From contig JAHHSN010000002.1 of assembly GCA_020025195.1 (NCBI GenBank), positions 45,014 through 109,013 on the forward strand: a stretch of 64,000 bases of DNA, in the 5' to 3' direction. This stretch comes from Angelakisella sp. GTDB lineage: Bacteria > Bacillota > Clostridia > Oscillospirales > Ruminococcaceae. Position numbers and translations under genes: made by a program. Positions 31,972 to 42,674 of the stretch are shown here, piece after piece. Under the pieces are notes generated by a model that was not told where the DNA came from, made no database searches, and worked only from the letters and a program-made list of their open reading frames with translations. Numbering within the stretch: position 1 is the first letter of the stretch; each line of letters opens with the position of its first letter.

Positions 31972-32011
31972 AAAAAGAAGCCCCGGCTTAAAAACCGAAG
32001 GCTTCTTTTTT
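31972..32011 (-). terminator. Terminator of the manA-HD unit
   Basis: AAAGAAGCC and GGCTTCTTTTTT arms with an inner GG/CC pair; A-run at 31972-31977 becomes the minus-strand U-tract. Confidence 0.8.
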
Positions 32012-32019
32012 ATATTCTA

Positions 32020-32610
32020 TTACGCCAAAATTTCCTCAAGCTCTTTTCTCACCGTTTCCTCGGTCGCCTGCATGGCGGAAAGGGTCTTCTGGAGAAGCTC
32101 GTCCAACTCCCAGCCCAGCCGCTCCGCGCCCGCGGCGATCACGTCCCGGGAACAGCCCGCGGCAAATTTCTTATCCTTAAATTTCTTTTTGAGGCTTTTG
32201 AGCTCCATGTCAGAGGTGCTCCCGGAGGGCCGCATCATGGCGGCGGCACCGATAAGCCCGGTGAGCTCGTCCACGGCATAAAGCACCTTCTCCATTTGGT
32301 GGATGGGCTCCACGTCGCTGCAGGAGCCGTAGGCGTGGCTGCAAACCGCGTGAATGAGCGCCTCGGAGGCGCCGATCTCCGCGAGAAGCTTGGGAGCCTT
32401 TTGGCAGTGCTCCTCAGGGAAGTCCTCGAAGTCCACATCGTGGAGAAGTCCCGCCATCGCCCAGAAATCCGCTTCTTCCCCATAGCCGAGTTTCTCTGCG
32501 AACCAGCGCATCACGCCCTCCACGGTGAGACCGTGCTGCAGGTGAAAAGGAACTTTATTGTATTTTTGGAGGAGGAGCAGTGCCTCGCTCCGGGTGAAAT
32601 TCTGTTCCAT
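32020..32610 (-). CDS. HD-domain hydrolase
   Basis: 196 residues, single HD domain. Metal-site His/Asp are in LQHGLTVEGVMRWFAEKLGY and GLLHDVDFE (the HD doublet). This is a small cytoplasmic HD phosphohydrolase; members act on nucleotides, but the substrate is not evident here. It lies 16 nt after manA on the same strand and ends at a clear terminator. Confidence 0.85.
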   Translation of the reverse strand: MEQNFTRSEALLLLQKYNKVPFHLQHGLTVEGVMRWFAEKLGYGEEADFWAMAGLLHDVDFEDFPEEHCQKAPKLLAEIGASEALIHAVCSHAYGSCSDVEPIHQMEKVLYAVDELTGLIGAAAMMRPSGSTSDMELKSLKKKFKDKKFAAGCSRDVIAAGAERLGWELDELLQKTLSAMQATEETVRKELEEILA

Positions 32611-32626
32611 CGTGTTTTCTCCTTCG

Positions 32627-33514
32627 TTATTTTGTGGTGATGAGGATGCGGCAGTCGCCCGAGACCCGGCAGACCGGGGAACCCTCCTGCAGAAAGACGC
32701 TTTCCGCCGCGCGGCAGGAGAGGGTCTCGCCGTTACAGCTCAGGGTTGGCTCACCCTCCAGAATAAGGAGCGCCCCGAAGGAGTCTTCCGGCAGGGTGAT
32801 GCGGCCCTCGCCGGTTACAGTAAGCTCTTTGACGGTAAAGTAGTTGCACCGGGCGAGCAGACGGGGGTTATCGCCCTTTTGGCCCGCCGGGGGAACCGAG
32901 ACCGGCGCCAGAGCGGTCACCGCCTCGGCGTCCTTCAGGTGCAGCTCCCGCCCGCGGCCGTAGTCATAGACCCGGTAGGTGAGATTGGAGCTCTGCTGGA
33001 CCTCCGCCAGCAGGATGCCCGCGCCGATGGCATGGATGGTGCCGGCAGGGATAAAAAAGACGTCTCCGGGAGCGACCTCCACACGGCGGAGCACCTCCAG
33101 CAGGGTATTGTCCTCCACCCGGCGGAGAAATTCCTCCCGGCTGATCTCCCGCCGGAAGCCATAGTAGAGAAACGCGCCGGGCTTGGCGTCCAGAATGAAC
33201 CACATCTCGTTTTTGCCGAGATCGCCCTGATGACGGGCGTAGTCGTCATCGGGATGCACCTGCACCGAAAGCGCCTCGGCCGAATCAATGAGTTTGATGA
33301 GGACGGGGAACTTTTCGGTGTGGTTTTCGCTCCAGTATTCGGAGAAGGTCTTGCCCTTCATAGGCCCGCTCGCAATGATGCTCGGCCCGTCGGGATGGGC
33401 GGAGACCTCCCAGCTTTCCGCCAGACGGTCGCCCTCCATGGGCTTTCCGTACAGCGTGTGAAGGCGGGTCCCGCCCCAGATGTAATCTTTACAGGTTGGG
33501 GAAAGTTTCAACAT
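32627..33514 (-). CDS. manA: Mannose-6-phosphate isomerase, class I
   Basis: Interconverts fructose-6-phosphate and mannose-6-phosphate using zinc. Family motifs are intact in 295 residues: YIWGGTRLHTLYGK, LSVQVHPDDDYAR (zinc-ligand His), KNEMWFILDAKPGA and PAGTIHAIG. I use the ATG 8 nt from GAGG, not the GTG three codons upstream. A promoter with TATGAT lies about 27 nt before it, separating it from dapL. Confidence 0.92.
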   Translation of the reverse strand: MLKLSPTCKDYIWGGTRLHTLYGKPMEGDRLAESWEVSAHPDGPSIIASGPMKGKTFSEYWSENHTEKFPVLIKLIDSAEALSVQVHPDDDYARHQGDLGKNEMWFILDAKPGAFLYYGFRREISREEFLRRVEDNTLLEVLRRVEVAPGDVFFIPAGTIHAIGAGILLAEVQQSSNLTYRVYDYGRGRELHLKDAEAVTALAPVSVPPAGQKGDNPRLLARCNYFTVKELTVTGEGRITLPEDSFGALLILEGEPTLSCNGETLSCRAAESVFLQEGSPVCRVSGDCRILITTK

Positions 33515-33540
33515 ATCGGTCACCTCTTTGCGCTCAGTTT

Positions 33541-33569
33541 ATCATACTGAGTGAAAAAATACAAACAAA
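33541..33569 (-). promoter_or_regulatory. Possible promoter of manA
   Basis: On the minus strand TTTGTT (33564-33569), 17 nt, TATGAT (33541-33546). The match is modest. Confidence 0.5.
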
Positions 33570-33604
33570 ATGAGACAAAATCACGCAAAAATAAAACAAA
33601 ATGT

Positions 33605-34792
33605 TTAGCTTTCCCACGCCCCGAGGATGCGATGCAGTGCTTCCTCGGTGTCCTCCTCCCGCCCAAAGGCCGAAAGTCGGAGAAAACCCTCGCCCCCCTC
33701 ACCGAAGCCGTTTCCCGGAGTTACCAGAACGCCCCGCTCCCAGAGGAGCTTTCGGTAGGCCTCCCGGGAGGAAAGCCCCCGGGGACAGGGGACCCAGAGA
33801 TAGGGTGCTTCCTCGCCGCCCCAGTGGGGAATGCCTGCCGCTTGGAACGTCTCCCGCATCCGCGCCATGTTGCGGCGGTAAAGGGCACGGATCTCCCGGT
33901 TTTCCCGCTGCCCGCCGCCGGAAAGCGCCGCTTCGGCGGCACGCTGCACGGGGTAGCTCACACCGTTTGCGTGGCAGGAGAGCCAGCGCTTCCAGAAGGG
34001 GAGAAGCTGCTTCCCTGCGACGGTAAGCTCCCGCGGCAGAATGACCCATCCGCACCGAAGTCCGGTAAAGCCCGCGGACTTGGAGAAGGAGCCAAGCTCG
34101 ATGGCGACCTCCCTTGCGCCTTCGGTTTCATAGACGCTTTGGGGCGTGCCGGGCAGGGCAAAGGCGGCATAGGCGGCGTCGGAGAGCAGGAGACTTCCGC
34201 TGGATTTAGCAAAGTCCACCCACTCCAGCCAAAGCCCGGCGCCCATCACGGCGCCGGTGGGGTTGTTGGGCGAGCAGAGAAGGATGATCCCCGGCTCGGT
34301 CACCCGTTCCGGACGGGGGAGAAAGTTCTCCTCCTTTCGGCAGGGGAGGGTCATCACCCGAAAGCCCGCCGTAAGAGCAGCGTCCCGGTGGGCAGGGTAG
34401 ACGGGGTCCAGCACCCAGAGAGTGCTTCCCGGAGCAAAAAGGGCAAGCACCTGTCCCAGCGCTTCCTTGCTCCCACCGGTCACGGCGATTTCCTCCGGGG
34501 AGAGGGGGCCGCCCGCCGCGGGAACGGAATCCGCGATCGCCTTTCGCAAAAAGTCATACCCCATGGCGGGGCCGTACCCCCGGCGGCTGGCCGGCTGTCC
34601 CATCTCCGCCCCCGCGAGACGGAGCGCCTCCACAGAGGTGGGGGCGATTGGCTGAGAGACGTCCCCGATACCGAGGGAGAGCAGCCGCTTGCCGGGGTGC
34701 TCTTTTCGGCAGCGGGCCGCCTCCTGTTCCATTTCCAGAAAGAGATAGTTTTCACTGAGCCCGCTGAGAGCGGGACAAACCGAAACGCTCAT
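33605..34792 (-). CDS. dapL: LL-diaminopimelate aminotransferase
   Basis: PLP enzyme that converts tetrahydrodipicolinate to LL-diaminopimelate in one step, bypassing the acyl branches of lysine synthesis. The 395-residue class-I aminotransferase has LLSLGIGDVSQPIAPTSVEA, SPNNPTGAV, the PLP-lysine region ELGSFSKSAGFTGLRCGW and LRLSAFGRE. It lies 21 nt after dapF, which takes its product. With DapF and a MurE of the DAP type, the wall should be meso-DAP. Confidence 0.92.
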   Translation of the reverse strand: MSVSVCPALSGLSENYLFLEMEQEAARCRKEHPGKRLLSLGIGDVSQPIAPTSVEALRLAGAEMGQPASRRGYGPAMGYDFLRKAIADSVPAAGGPLSPEEIAVTGGSKEALGQVLALFAPGSTLWVLDPVYPAHRDAALTAGFRVMTLPCRKEENFLPRPERVTEPGIILLCSPNNPTGAVMGAGLWLEWVDFAKSSGSLLLSDAAYAAFALPGTPQSVYETEGAREVAIELGSFSKSAGFTGLRCGWVILPRELTVAGKQLLPFWKRWLSCHANGVSYPVQRAAEAALSGGGQRENREIRALYRRNMARMRETFQAAGIPHWGGEEAPYLWVPCPRGLSSREAYRKLLWERGVLVTPGNGFGEGGEGFLRLSAFGREEDTEEALHRILGAWES

Positions 34793-34813
34793 ATCATGCT
34801 CCTCCCATATTCC

Positions 34814-35596
34814 TTATAATAGGGACGCGCCCCGCCAGACACCCCGGAAGACCTCCCGCGCCGGCCCGGTGAGCCTGCAGCTGCCGTCCTTCCGGCAGAG
34901 GACGGTGAGGCTCCCGCCCGGCATCCGTACCTCTACCTCCTCCCCAAAGGGGGCGTCTCCCTCCTGCGCCGCGGCAAAGAGCACGGCGGCGGCGCCGGTC
35001 CCGCAGGCCAGCGTCTCGCCGCTTCCCCGTTCATAGACCCGCGCCGTGAGACTGAGAGGAGAGAGCGGAGCGTAGATTTCCAGATTGCAGTCCGCCGACT
35101 GCCGAAGCTCCCGCGCGATCTCGTCCAGAGGAAAATCCTCCACCGAGGGGACCCGAAGCACGGCGTGGGGATTCCCCACCGAGACCCCGGAAAGGGGAAG
35201 CCCGCCGAGGGAGTCAAGGGGGAGCGGGTACGCCTCGGCCTTTCCCATCTCCAGAGAGACTGCCCCGCCGGGCGCCTCCCTCAGCCGCCGGATTCCGCTT
35301 TCGGTTTCCAGCGTGAGCGTTTCCTTTTTCACCCACCCCTCGTCCCATGCGAGACGTGCGGCACAGCGGGCGGCATTGCCGCACATCATCCCCTCGGAGC
35401 CGTCCGCGTTGAAGATTCTCATTCGGAGGTTGGCCTTTTGGGAGGGGAGGAGAAAGACCACCCCGTCCCCGCCGACCCCGAAGTGCCGGTCGCTCATTTT
35501 TTTGGTAAGCTCCGCAGGATCGGGCACCGTTTGGCGGCGACAGTCGAGAAAGAGATAATCGTTGCCGCAGCCCTCCATCTTGATAAAAGAAAGCAT
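34814..35596 (-). CDS. dapF: Diaminopimelate epimerase
   Basis: Interconverts LL- and meso-diaminopimelate using a pair of cysteines. Both are present in 260 residues: the first in MMCGNAARCAARLA, the second in ERGSGETLACGTGAAA. N-terminus MLSFIKMEGCGNDY is the family start. First gene of a dapF-dapL unit, transcribed away from groESL; the shared upstream region contains a degenerate CIRCE-like element. Confidence 0.93.
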   Translation of the reverse strand: MLSFIKMEGCGNDYLFLDCRRQTVPDPAELTKKMSDRHFGVGGDGVVFLLPSQKANLRMRIFNADGSEGMMCGNAARCAARLAWDEGWVKKETLTLETESGIRRLREAPGGAVSLEMGKAEAYPLPLDSLGGLPLSGVSVGNPHAVLRVPSVEDFPLDEIARELRQSADCNLEIYAPLSPLSLTARVYERGSGETLACGTGAAAVLFAAAQEGDAPFGEEVEVRMPGGSLTVLCRKDGSCRLTGPAREVFRGVWRGASLL

Positions 35597-35670
35597 ACTA
35601 CCCCACCTTTCTCCATAGCTTATGAAAGTCCGTCGGCAAAAAGCCGCTTATTTTTGAACGGAGTGTGAAT

Positions 35671-35697
35671 TTTTCACTCGGGGGCAAAAAGTGCTAA
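35671..35697. promoter_or_regulatory. Degenerate second CIRCE-like element
   Basis: TTTTCACTC (35671-35679), exactly nine bases, then AAGTGCTAA (35689-35697). This keeps the 9-9-9 CIRCE layout with 15 of 18 positions matching TTAGCACTC/GAGTGCTAA. It lies just upstream of the groES -35. Confidence 0.5.
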
Positions 35698-35704
35698 AAA
35701 AGCC

Positions 35705-35732
35705 TTGATTTTTTTCCAAAATGGGGTACAAT
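35705..35732 (+). promoter_or_regulatory. Promoter of groESL
   Basis: TTGATT (35705-35710), 16-nt spacer, TACAAT (35727-35732). Confidence 0.7.
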
Positions 35733-35741
35733 ATAGTTATG

Positions 35742-35768
35742 TTAGCACTCAAATTAAAAGAGTGCTAA
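35742..35768 (+). promoter_or_regulatory. CIRCE operator (HrcA site)
   Basis: TTAGCACTC-N9-GAGTGCTAA, a perfect canonical CIRCE located 10 nt after the -10, covering the transcription start. HrcA would repress groESL here until heat stress. hrcA itself is not in this window. Confidence 0.97.
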
Positions 35769-37757
<1,989 letters not shown>

Positions 37758-37788
37758 GAGCACGCCCCCTAAAAACCCAAAAGAATTT

Positions 37789-37824
37789 CCCGGCCCTCAC
37801 TTTTGTGGGGGTCGGTTTTCTTTT
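37789..37824 (+). terminator. Terminator of groESL
   Basis: CCGGCCCTCAC and GTGGGGGTCGG arms around TTTT, followed by TTTTCTTTT. Confidence 0.85.
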
Positions 37825-37904
37825 CCCATTCTGCCCGATTTTCTGGCAGAAAAGCGCTTGTTTTCGGCCTTTGAAACGAATTCTGTCGCTGTAAAGAAAA
37901 ACAC

Positions 37905-37933
37905 TTGACATAGGGGCGGCGTTTTAGTATAAT
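37905..37933 (+). promoter_or_regulatory. Promoter of the ylxM-ffh operon
   Basis: TTGACA (37905-37910), 17-nt spacer, TATAAT (37928-37933): a full-consensus housekeeping promoter. Confidence 0.9.
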
Positions 37934-37998
37934 AGCAACTGTTGAATTGTAAAGACTTAACCTTTACACAAAGACCTTTGAGAGGAGGACTTCGCGTG

Positions 37999-38367
37999 AT
38001 GGCAAAGAATCTGGAAATTTCTTTTCTTCTGGATTTTTACGGCGATATGCTCACCGATAAGCAGCGCGATGTTGTAGAGCTTTATTATAACGAAGATCTT
38101 TCTCTCGCGGAGATCGCGGCGCACAGCGGGATCACCCGTCAGGGCGTCCGGGATTCCATCAAGCGCGCGGAGGGACAGCTTCTTTGTTATGAGGAGCGGC
38201 TGCATCTGGCGGACCGCTTCCGTAAGATTGAGGAAAAGCTCTCCGAGATCACAGCACGGGCTCAGCAGATCGAGCGCTATAACGAGCGCTTCGGCGGTGC
38301 GACAGAGATCGATCGGTGTGCCGAGGAGATCATCCGTCTGACGGCTGAGCTGGAGGAAGAAGAATAA
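37999..38367 (+). CDS. ylxM: YlxM family DNA-binding protein
   Basis: 122 residues with a sigma-70 region-4-like helix-turn-helix: LTDKQRDVVELYYNEDLSLA then EIAAHSGITRQGVRDSIKRA, and a C-terminal coiled coil. YlxM precedes ffh throughout Firmicutes and is linked to the signal recognition particle; its exact function is unsettled. I use the ATG at 37999; an in-frame GTG one codon earlier has slightly better spacing from AGGAGG and could be the true start. Confidence 0.92.
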   Translation: MAKNLEISFLLDFYGDMLTDKQRDVVELYYNEDLSLAEIAAHSGITRQGVRDSIKRAEGQLLCYEERLHLADRFRKIEEKLSEITARAQQIERYNERFGGATEIDRCAEEIIRLTAELEEEE

Positions 38368-38433
38368 GCTCTACCCAACATCCCCGCCGCGGCGGGGAAC
38401 CCGAAATCAACCATCTTGGCAAGGAGGAGAACC

Positions 38434-39774
38434 ATGGCATTTGAAGGACTGACCCAGCGCCTTGCCGGGACGTTCAAGAAACTTAAAAATCGCGGTAAAC
38501 TGAGCGAGAAGGACGTTAAAGAAGCGATGCGCGAGGTGCGTCTCGCCCTTCTGGAGGCGGACGTCAACTACGGCGTCGCCAAAAAATTCGTGGCGGACGT
38601 CACCGAAAAGTGCATTGGCGCGGGTGTTCTGGAAAGTCTCACCCCCGCCCAGCAGGTCGTCAAGATCGTCAATGAGGAGCTGACCGAGCTGATGGGCTCC
38701 ACCCACCAGCGCATTAATGTCTCCTCCCGCATCCCGACCGTCATCCTGATGTGCGGTTTGCAGGGCTCCGGTAAAACGACCCATTCGGCGAAGCTCGCCA
38801 ATATGTTTAGAAGCCAGGGAAAGCGGCCGCTTCTGGTCGCCTGCGATATCTATCGTCCCGCCGCCATCGACCAGCTGAAGGTCGTGGGGGAGAAGGCAGG
38901 GGTGCCCGTCTTTGAGATGGGACAGGAAAACCCTGTTAAAATCGTTAAAAAGGCGCTCTCTCACGCGCATGACTACGGCAACGACATCGTGATCATTGAT
39001 ACCGCCGGCCGTCTGCACATTGATGAGGCGCTGATGGAGGAGCTTCAGGCGGTCAAGGAGACGGCAAACCCCGACGAGACTCTTCTCGTTATCGACTCCA
39101 TGACCGGTCAGGACGCCGTCAACGTGGCGTCTGCCTTTGACGAAAAGCTCGGTGTGGACGGCATCATCCTCACCAAGCTGGACGGCGACAGCCGCGGCGG
39201 CGCGGCGCTCTCCGTCAAAGCCGTCACCGGAAAGCCCATCAAGTTTGCCGGTACCGGTGAAAAGATCGAAGATCTGGAGCCGTTTTATCCCGACCGTATG
39301 GCGTCTCGCATCCTCGGCATGGGCGATATCCTTTCGCTCATCGAGAAGGCGCAGAACGAGATGGACGAGAAAAAAGCAACCGATCTTCTGCACAAGATGC
39401 GCAAAAGTGAGCTGGACTTCAACGATCTTCTGGATCAGATGGAGCAGCTGGGCAAGATGGGCTCTCTCAGCAGCGTTCTGGGGATGCTCCCCGGCGGCGG
39501 AAAGATTTCCGATGCGGAAGCCGAGCAGGGAGAGCGCGATCTTGTAAGGACCCGCGCAATTATCTATTCCATGACGCCGGAGGAACGGGCACGTCCCGGT
39601 CTAATCGACCCGAAGCGCAAGCGCCGCATCGCGGCGGGCAGCGGCACCGAGGTGCAGGACGTCAACCGCCTGCTCCGCCAGCTGGAGCAGACCAGAAAGC
39701 TGATGAAGCAGATGACCGGCAAGAAGGCACGCCGTATGATGGGCGGGTTTTCCGGGATGCCGGGCATGATGTAA
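38434..39774 (+). CDS. ffh: Signal recognition particle protein Ffh
   Basis: GTPase that binds signal peptides and 4.5S RNA to bring ribosomes to the membrane. 446 residues: N domain, G domain with GLQGSGKTTHSAKLA, DIYRPAAIDQLK, DTAGRLHIDE and TKLDGDSRGG, then the Met-rich M domain ending MMGGFSGMPGMM. The ATG at 38434 follows AAGGAGGAG. 66 nt after ylxM in the usual operon. No scRNA gene is visible nearby. Confidence 0.97.
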   Translation: MAFEGLTQRLAGTFKKLKNRGKLSEKDVKEAMREVRLALLEADVNYGVAKKFVADVTEKCIGAGVLESLTPAQQVVKIVNEELTELMGSTHQRINVSSRIPTVILMCGLQGSGKTTHSAKLANMFRSQGKRPLLVACDIYRPAAIDQLKVVGEKAGVPVFEMGQENPVKIVKKALSHAHDYGNDIVIIDTAGRLHIDEALMEELQAVKETANPDETLLVIDSMTGQDAVNVASAFDEKLGVDGIILTKLDGDSRGGAALSVKAVTGKPIKFAGTGEKIEDLEPFYPDRMASRILGMGDILSLIEKAQNEMDEKKATDLLHKMRKSELDFNDLLDQMEQLGKMGSLSSVLGMLPGGGKISDAEAEQGERDLVRTRAIIYSMTPEERARPGLIDPKRKRRIAAGSGTEVQDVNRLLRQLEQTRKLMKQMTGKKARRMMGGFSGMPGMM

Positions 39775-39877
39775 GAGTGGTTTTTCCCGAGTATTCGGAA
39801 AAAATAGATCCGGCCTCTGCCGGGAACAGAAAAATTAGGCCAAAGAGCCTGTAAGCATTATTTGGAGGTAAAACAAC

Positions 39878-40123
39878 ATGGCAGTAAAGATCAGACTTCG
39901 CAGAATGGGCGCTAAGAAAGCTCCTTTTTATCGTATTGTGGTAGCGGATTCCCGTTATCCCCGTGACGGCCGCTTCATCGAGGAGGTCGGCACCTACGAT
40001 CCCACCAAGGAGCCTTCCGTAATCAAGATCGACGAGGAGAAGGCAAAGGCTTGGCTGGCGAACGGCGCTCAGCCCACCGATACCGTTAAGGCTCTGCTCA
40101 AGATCCAGGGGATCGTTAAATAA
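39878..40123 (+). CDS. rpsP: 30S ribosomal protein S16
   Basis: 81 residues, standard S16: [20 protein letters not shown] then [20 protein letters not shown]. Binds 16S rRNA in the body of the small subunit. Ribosome site GGAGG. Located between ffh and khpA, as in most Firmicutes. Confidence 0.98.
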   Translation: MAVKIRLRRMGAKKAPFYRIVVADSRYPRDGRFIEEVGTYDPTKEPSVIKIDEEKAKAWLANGAQPTDTVKALLKIQGIVK

Positions 40124-40156
40124 GCGGTTGCCTGCGGATTCGATAAGGAGAACGTA

Positions 40157-40390
40157 ATGGAAGAATTGATTGCAACGATCGCCAGAGGCCTTGTTGACGA
40201 CAAATCTGCCGTATCCGTGAACGCCGATCCCGCCGACGAGGAGGGCAACGTGACCTATCATCTGCACGTTGGCGCCGAGGATATGGGCCGGGTCATCGGC
40301 AAGCAGGGCCGGATTGCCAAGGCGATCCGTACGATTGTCCGCGCGGGCGCAAATAAGACCGGCGGCAAAGCTACTGTAGAAATCGACTGA
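40157..40390 (+). CDS. khpA: KH-domain RNA-binding protein KhpA
   Basis: 77 residues, single KH domain with the GMGR-type loop VGAEDMGRVIGKQGRIAKAI. Works with KhpB in Gram-positive RNA regulation and cell division control. 33 nt after rpsP. A GC-rich hairpin (40402-40427) without a long T-run lies between it and rimM and may reduce downstream expression. Confidence 0.93.
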   Translation: MEELIATIARGLVDDKSAVSVNADPADEEGNVTYHLHVGAEDMGRVIGKQGRIAKAIRTIVRAGANKTGGKATVEID

Positions 40391-40458
40391 TTGAAAAAAG
40401 TGGGGAAGGTTTCGGCCTTCCCCTCATTTATAGAGCCCTTAGGAAAGGATGAAACAGG

Positions 40459-40983
40459 ATGAAGCAGTTTCTGGAATGCGGCAAGGTCGTGACGACCCAC
40501 GGCGTCCGCGGAGAGGTCAAGGCGGAGGTCTGGATGGATACGCCCGAGGAGATGACCCGTCTCAAAACGGTCTATCTCAGGGAGGGCGCCGAGGCACTCC
40601 CGGTGGAACGCGCGCGGGTGCAGAAAAATATGGTCATCCTGAAGCTCGCGGGCTACGAAAGCCCGGAAGCGGCAAGCGCTCTCCGGCAGAAGGTCCTTTA
40701 CTGCGACCGGGCGGATGTCCCCCTCAAAAAGGGACAGTATTTCCTGCAGGACCTCATGGGACTCACCGTGGTGGACGCCGATGACGGCCACCCCTACGGC
40801 ACCCTCTCCGACATCTCCGAGACGGGCGCCAATAGTGTTTACCACATCACCTTCCCGGACGGAAGCATTAAGCTCATCCCCGCCATCCCTCAGGTGGTCA
40901 TCGGGGTGGAGCTTGCGGAAGGGAAGATGAGGATCCGTCCGCTGCCGGGGCTCTTTGAGGGCGCCGAGGAGGTACGCGAATGA
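40459..40983 (+). CDS. rimM: Ribosome maturation factor RimM
   Basis: 174 residues. N-terminal beta-barrel (FLECGKVVTTHGVRGEVKAE) and C-terminal PRC domain (YFLQDLMGLTVVDADDGHPY, ending in the IPAIPQVV region). Binds S19 during assembly of the 30S head. The stop overlaps the trmD start as ATGA, so translation is coupled. Confidence 0.95.
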   Translation: MKQFLECGKVVTTHGVRGEVKAEVWMDTPEEMTRLKTVYLREGAEALPVERARVQKNMVILKLAGYESPEAASALRQKVLYCDRADVPLKKGQYFLQDLMGLTVVDADDGHPYGTLSDISETGANSVYHITFPDGSIKLIPAIPQVVIGVELAEGKMRIRPLPGLFEGAEEVRE

Positions 40984-41741
40984 GATTCGATATCGCGACG
41001 CTCTTTCCCGAAATGTGCGAAACGGTGGTGAATTCCAGCATCATCGGGCGCGGCATCAAGGCAGGGAAGCTGGAGGTGTACTGCCACCAGATCCGGGACT
41101 ATACCAAGGACAAGCACCGCCGCACCGACCTCAGGCTTCACGGCGGCGGGATGGGGATGCTTATGATGTGCCAGCCCATCCACGACTGCTTTAAGGCGGT
41201 AGAGGAGGAGCTGGGCGAGCGTCCGCACGTCATTTATCTTTCCCCGCAGGGGAAGGTGCTGACGCAGGAGCGTGCTCATGAGCTTTCCAAAAAGAAAAAT
41301 CTTTTCCTCCTCTGCGGCCACTATGAGGGCGTGGATCAGCGCGTCCTGGATGAGATCGTGGACGAGGAAATTTCCATCGGAGACTATGTACTTACCGGCG
41401 GCGAGCTGGGCGCTCTGGTGCTGGTTGACTGCATCGGGCGGATGGTTGAGGGGGTGCTCCCCAATGAGGAGTGCTTCACCGAGGAGAGCCACTGGAACGG
41501 CCTGCTGGAATACCCCCAGTATACCCACCCGGTGGAGTGGAACGGCAGGAAAATTCCGGATATCCTCCTCACCGGCGACCACGGAAAGATCGCCAAATGG
41601 CGGCACGAGATGTCCCTCAGGGTGACGCTGGAAAAGCGACCGGATATGCTTAAAACCGCTCCGCTCACCCAGAAGGACCGATGGTATTTGGCACAGCTTA
41701 AGGAAGAACTGGCGACGGAGAAAGAGAAGCGGGAGGACTAA
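40980..41741 (+). CDS. trmD: tRNA (guanine-37-N1)-methyltransferase
   Basis: Methylates G37 of tRNAs with a C or G at position 36, preventing frameshifts. 253 residues with the trefoil knot: LHGGGMGMLMMCQPI, YLSPQGKVLTQERA, CGHYEGVDQRVLDE and ISIGDYVLTGGELGALVLVD. Overlaps rimM by 4 nt. The gene after it is DUF554 where rplS is usually found. Confidence 0.96.
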   Translation: MRFDIATLFPEMCETVVNSSIIGRGIKAGKLEVYCHQIRDYTKDKHRRTDLRLHGGGMGMLMMCQPIHDCFKAVEEELGERPHVIYLSPQGKVLTQERAHELSKKKNLFLLCGHYEGVDQRVLDEIVDEEISIGDYVLTGGELGALVLVDCIGRMVEGVLPNEECFTEESHWNGLLEYPQYTHPVEWNGRKIPDILLTGDHGKIAKWRHEMSLRVTLEKRPDMLKTAPLTQKDRWYLAQLKEELATEKEKRED

Positions 41742-41744
41742 GCC

Positions 41745-42464
41745 ATGCCGTTTTTGGGAACCATCATCAATACGGCGGCAATTCTGGTTGGCTGTACCAT
41801 CGGGTGTTTCTTCCGCAAGCGGAGCAGCACCGAAATGGAACAGGCACTGATGCCGGTTCTGGGGCTTTGCAGTGTGGTGATTGCCGGCGTGGGCCTTGTC
41901 ACCACCATGGTCCGGGTGGACCCGGAGAGCGGAGCGCTTCGCTCCTCCGGGGAGCTGCTGCTTCTCATCAGCCTTGCGGTGGGAGTCACCATCGGCACCC
42001 TGCTGCGGCTGGATGACCGTCTGGGGAACCTCGGCACGCGCATCGAGAAAAAACTGGGGGCCGAGGGCTTTGCCCGGGGCTTCATCAGCGCGTCGGTGCT
42101 GTTTTGCGTCGGCGCCATGACCGTCATGGGCTGCTTTGAGGAAGGCCTTCTGGGAGAAAGCAAGCTCCTCCTTCTCAAAAGCGTCCTCGATTTTACCTCC
42201 TCCATTATCCTGACGGCGGCGCTGGGCGTCGGGGTGTTCGGCGCGGCGCTCACGGTGCTCGTTTATCAGGGGCTCCTCACCGCCCTCGCCGGAGCGCTTT
42301 CCCCGGTACTCACCGGCGAGCTTCTGAATAATATATGTATTGTAGGGTATGCCATTGTCGCGGTCATCGGAATCAATCTTTTTGGGAAGACCGAAATAAA
42401 GACTGCCAATTACTTGCCCGCATTACTCGTTCCTATTGTGGTAAAATTATTAACAGGCGCTTAA
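41745..42464 (+). CDS. DUF554 integral membrane protein
   Basis: 239 residues, about six to seven membrane segments. The start MPFLGTIINTAAILVGCTIG is typical of DUF554, and further conserved stretches are VLFCVGAMTVMGCFEEG and LLLKSVLDFTSSIILTAALG. The function is not established. It lies 3 nt after trmD, so it is almost certainly in the same operon. No clear terminator follows. Confidence 0.88.
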   Translation: MPFLGTIINTAAILVGCTIGCFFRKRSSTEMEQALMPVLGLCSVVIAGVGLVTTMVRVDPESGALRSSGELLLLISLAVGVTIGTLLRLDDRLGNLGTRIEKKLGAEGFARGFISASVLFCVGAMTVMGCFEEGLLGESKLLLLKSVLDFTSSIILTAALGVGVFGAALTVLVYQGLLTALAGALSPVLTGELLNNICIVGYAIVAVIGINLFGKTEIKTANYLPALLVPIVVKLLTGA

Positions 42465-42585
42465 AACCTGCTAGAAAGCACCCCAAAATTATAGAAAAAC
42501 TGCACAATTCGCGGCGTAAAAAAGAGGAATAGTTAGCCATTCGCCAGAATTTTTCTAAATTCAAAGCTTTCCGCCGCATTTTTCA

Positions 42586-42614
42586 TTGAAAGCAAACAGG
42601 AAATTTGCTATAAT
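42586..42614 (+). promoter_or_regulatory. Promoter of the HPr gene
   Basis: TTGAAA (42586-42591), 17-nt spacer, extended -10 TGC-TATAAT (42609-42614). Confidence 0.8.
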
Positions 42615-42674
42615 CAAAAGGCTATATAGGGTAAAATCATTTCATATTCATCTAGGATAAGAGGAGATGTCGAT

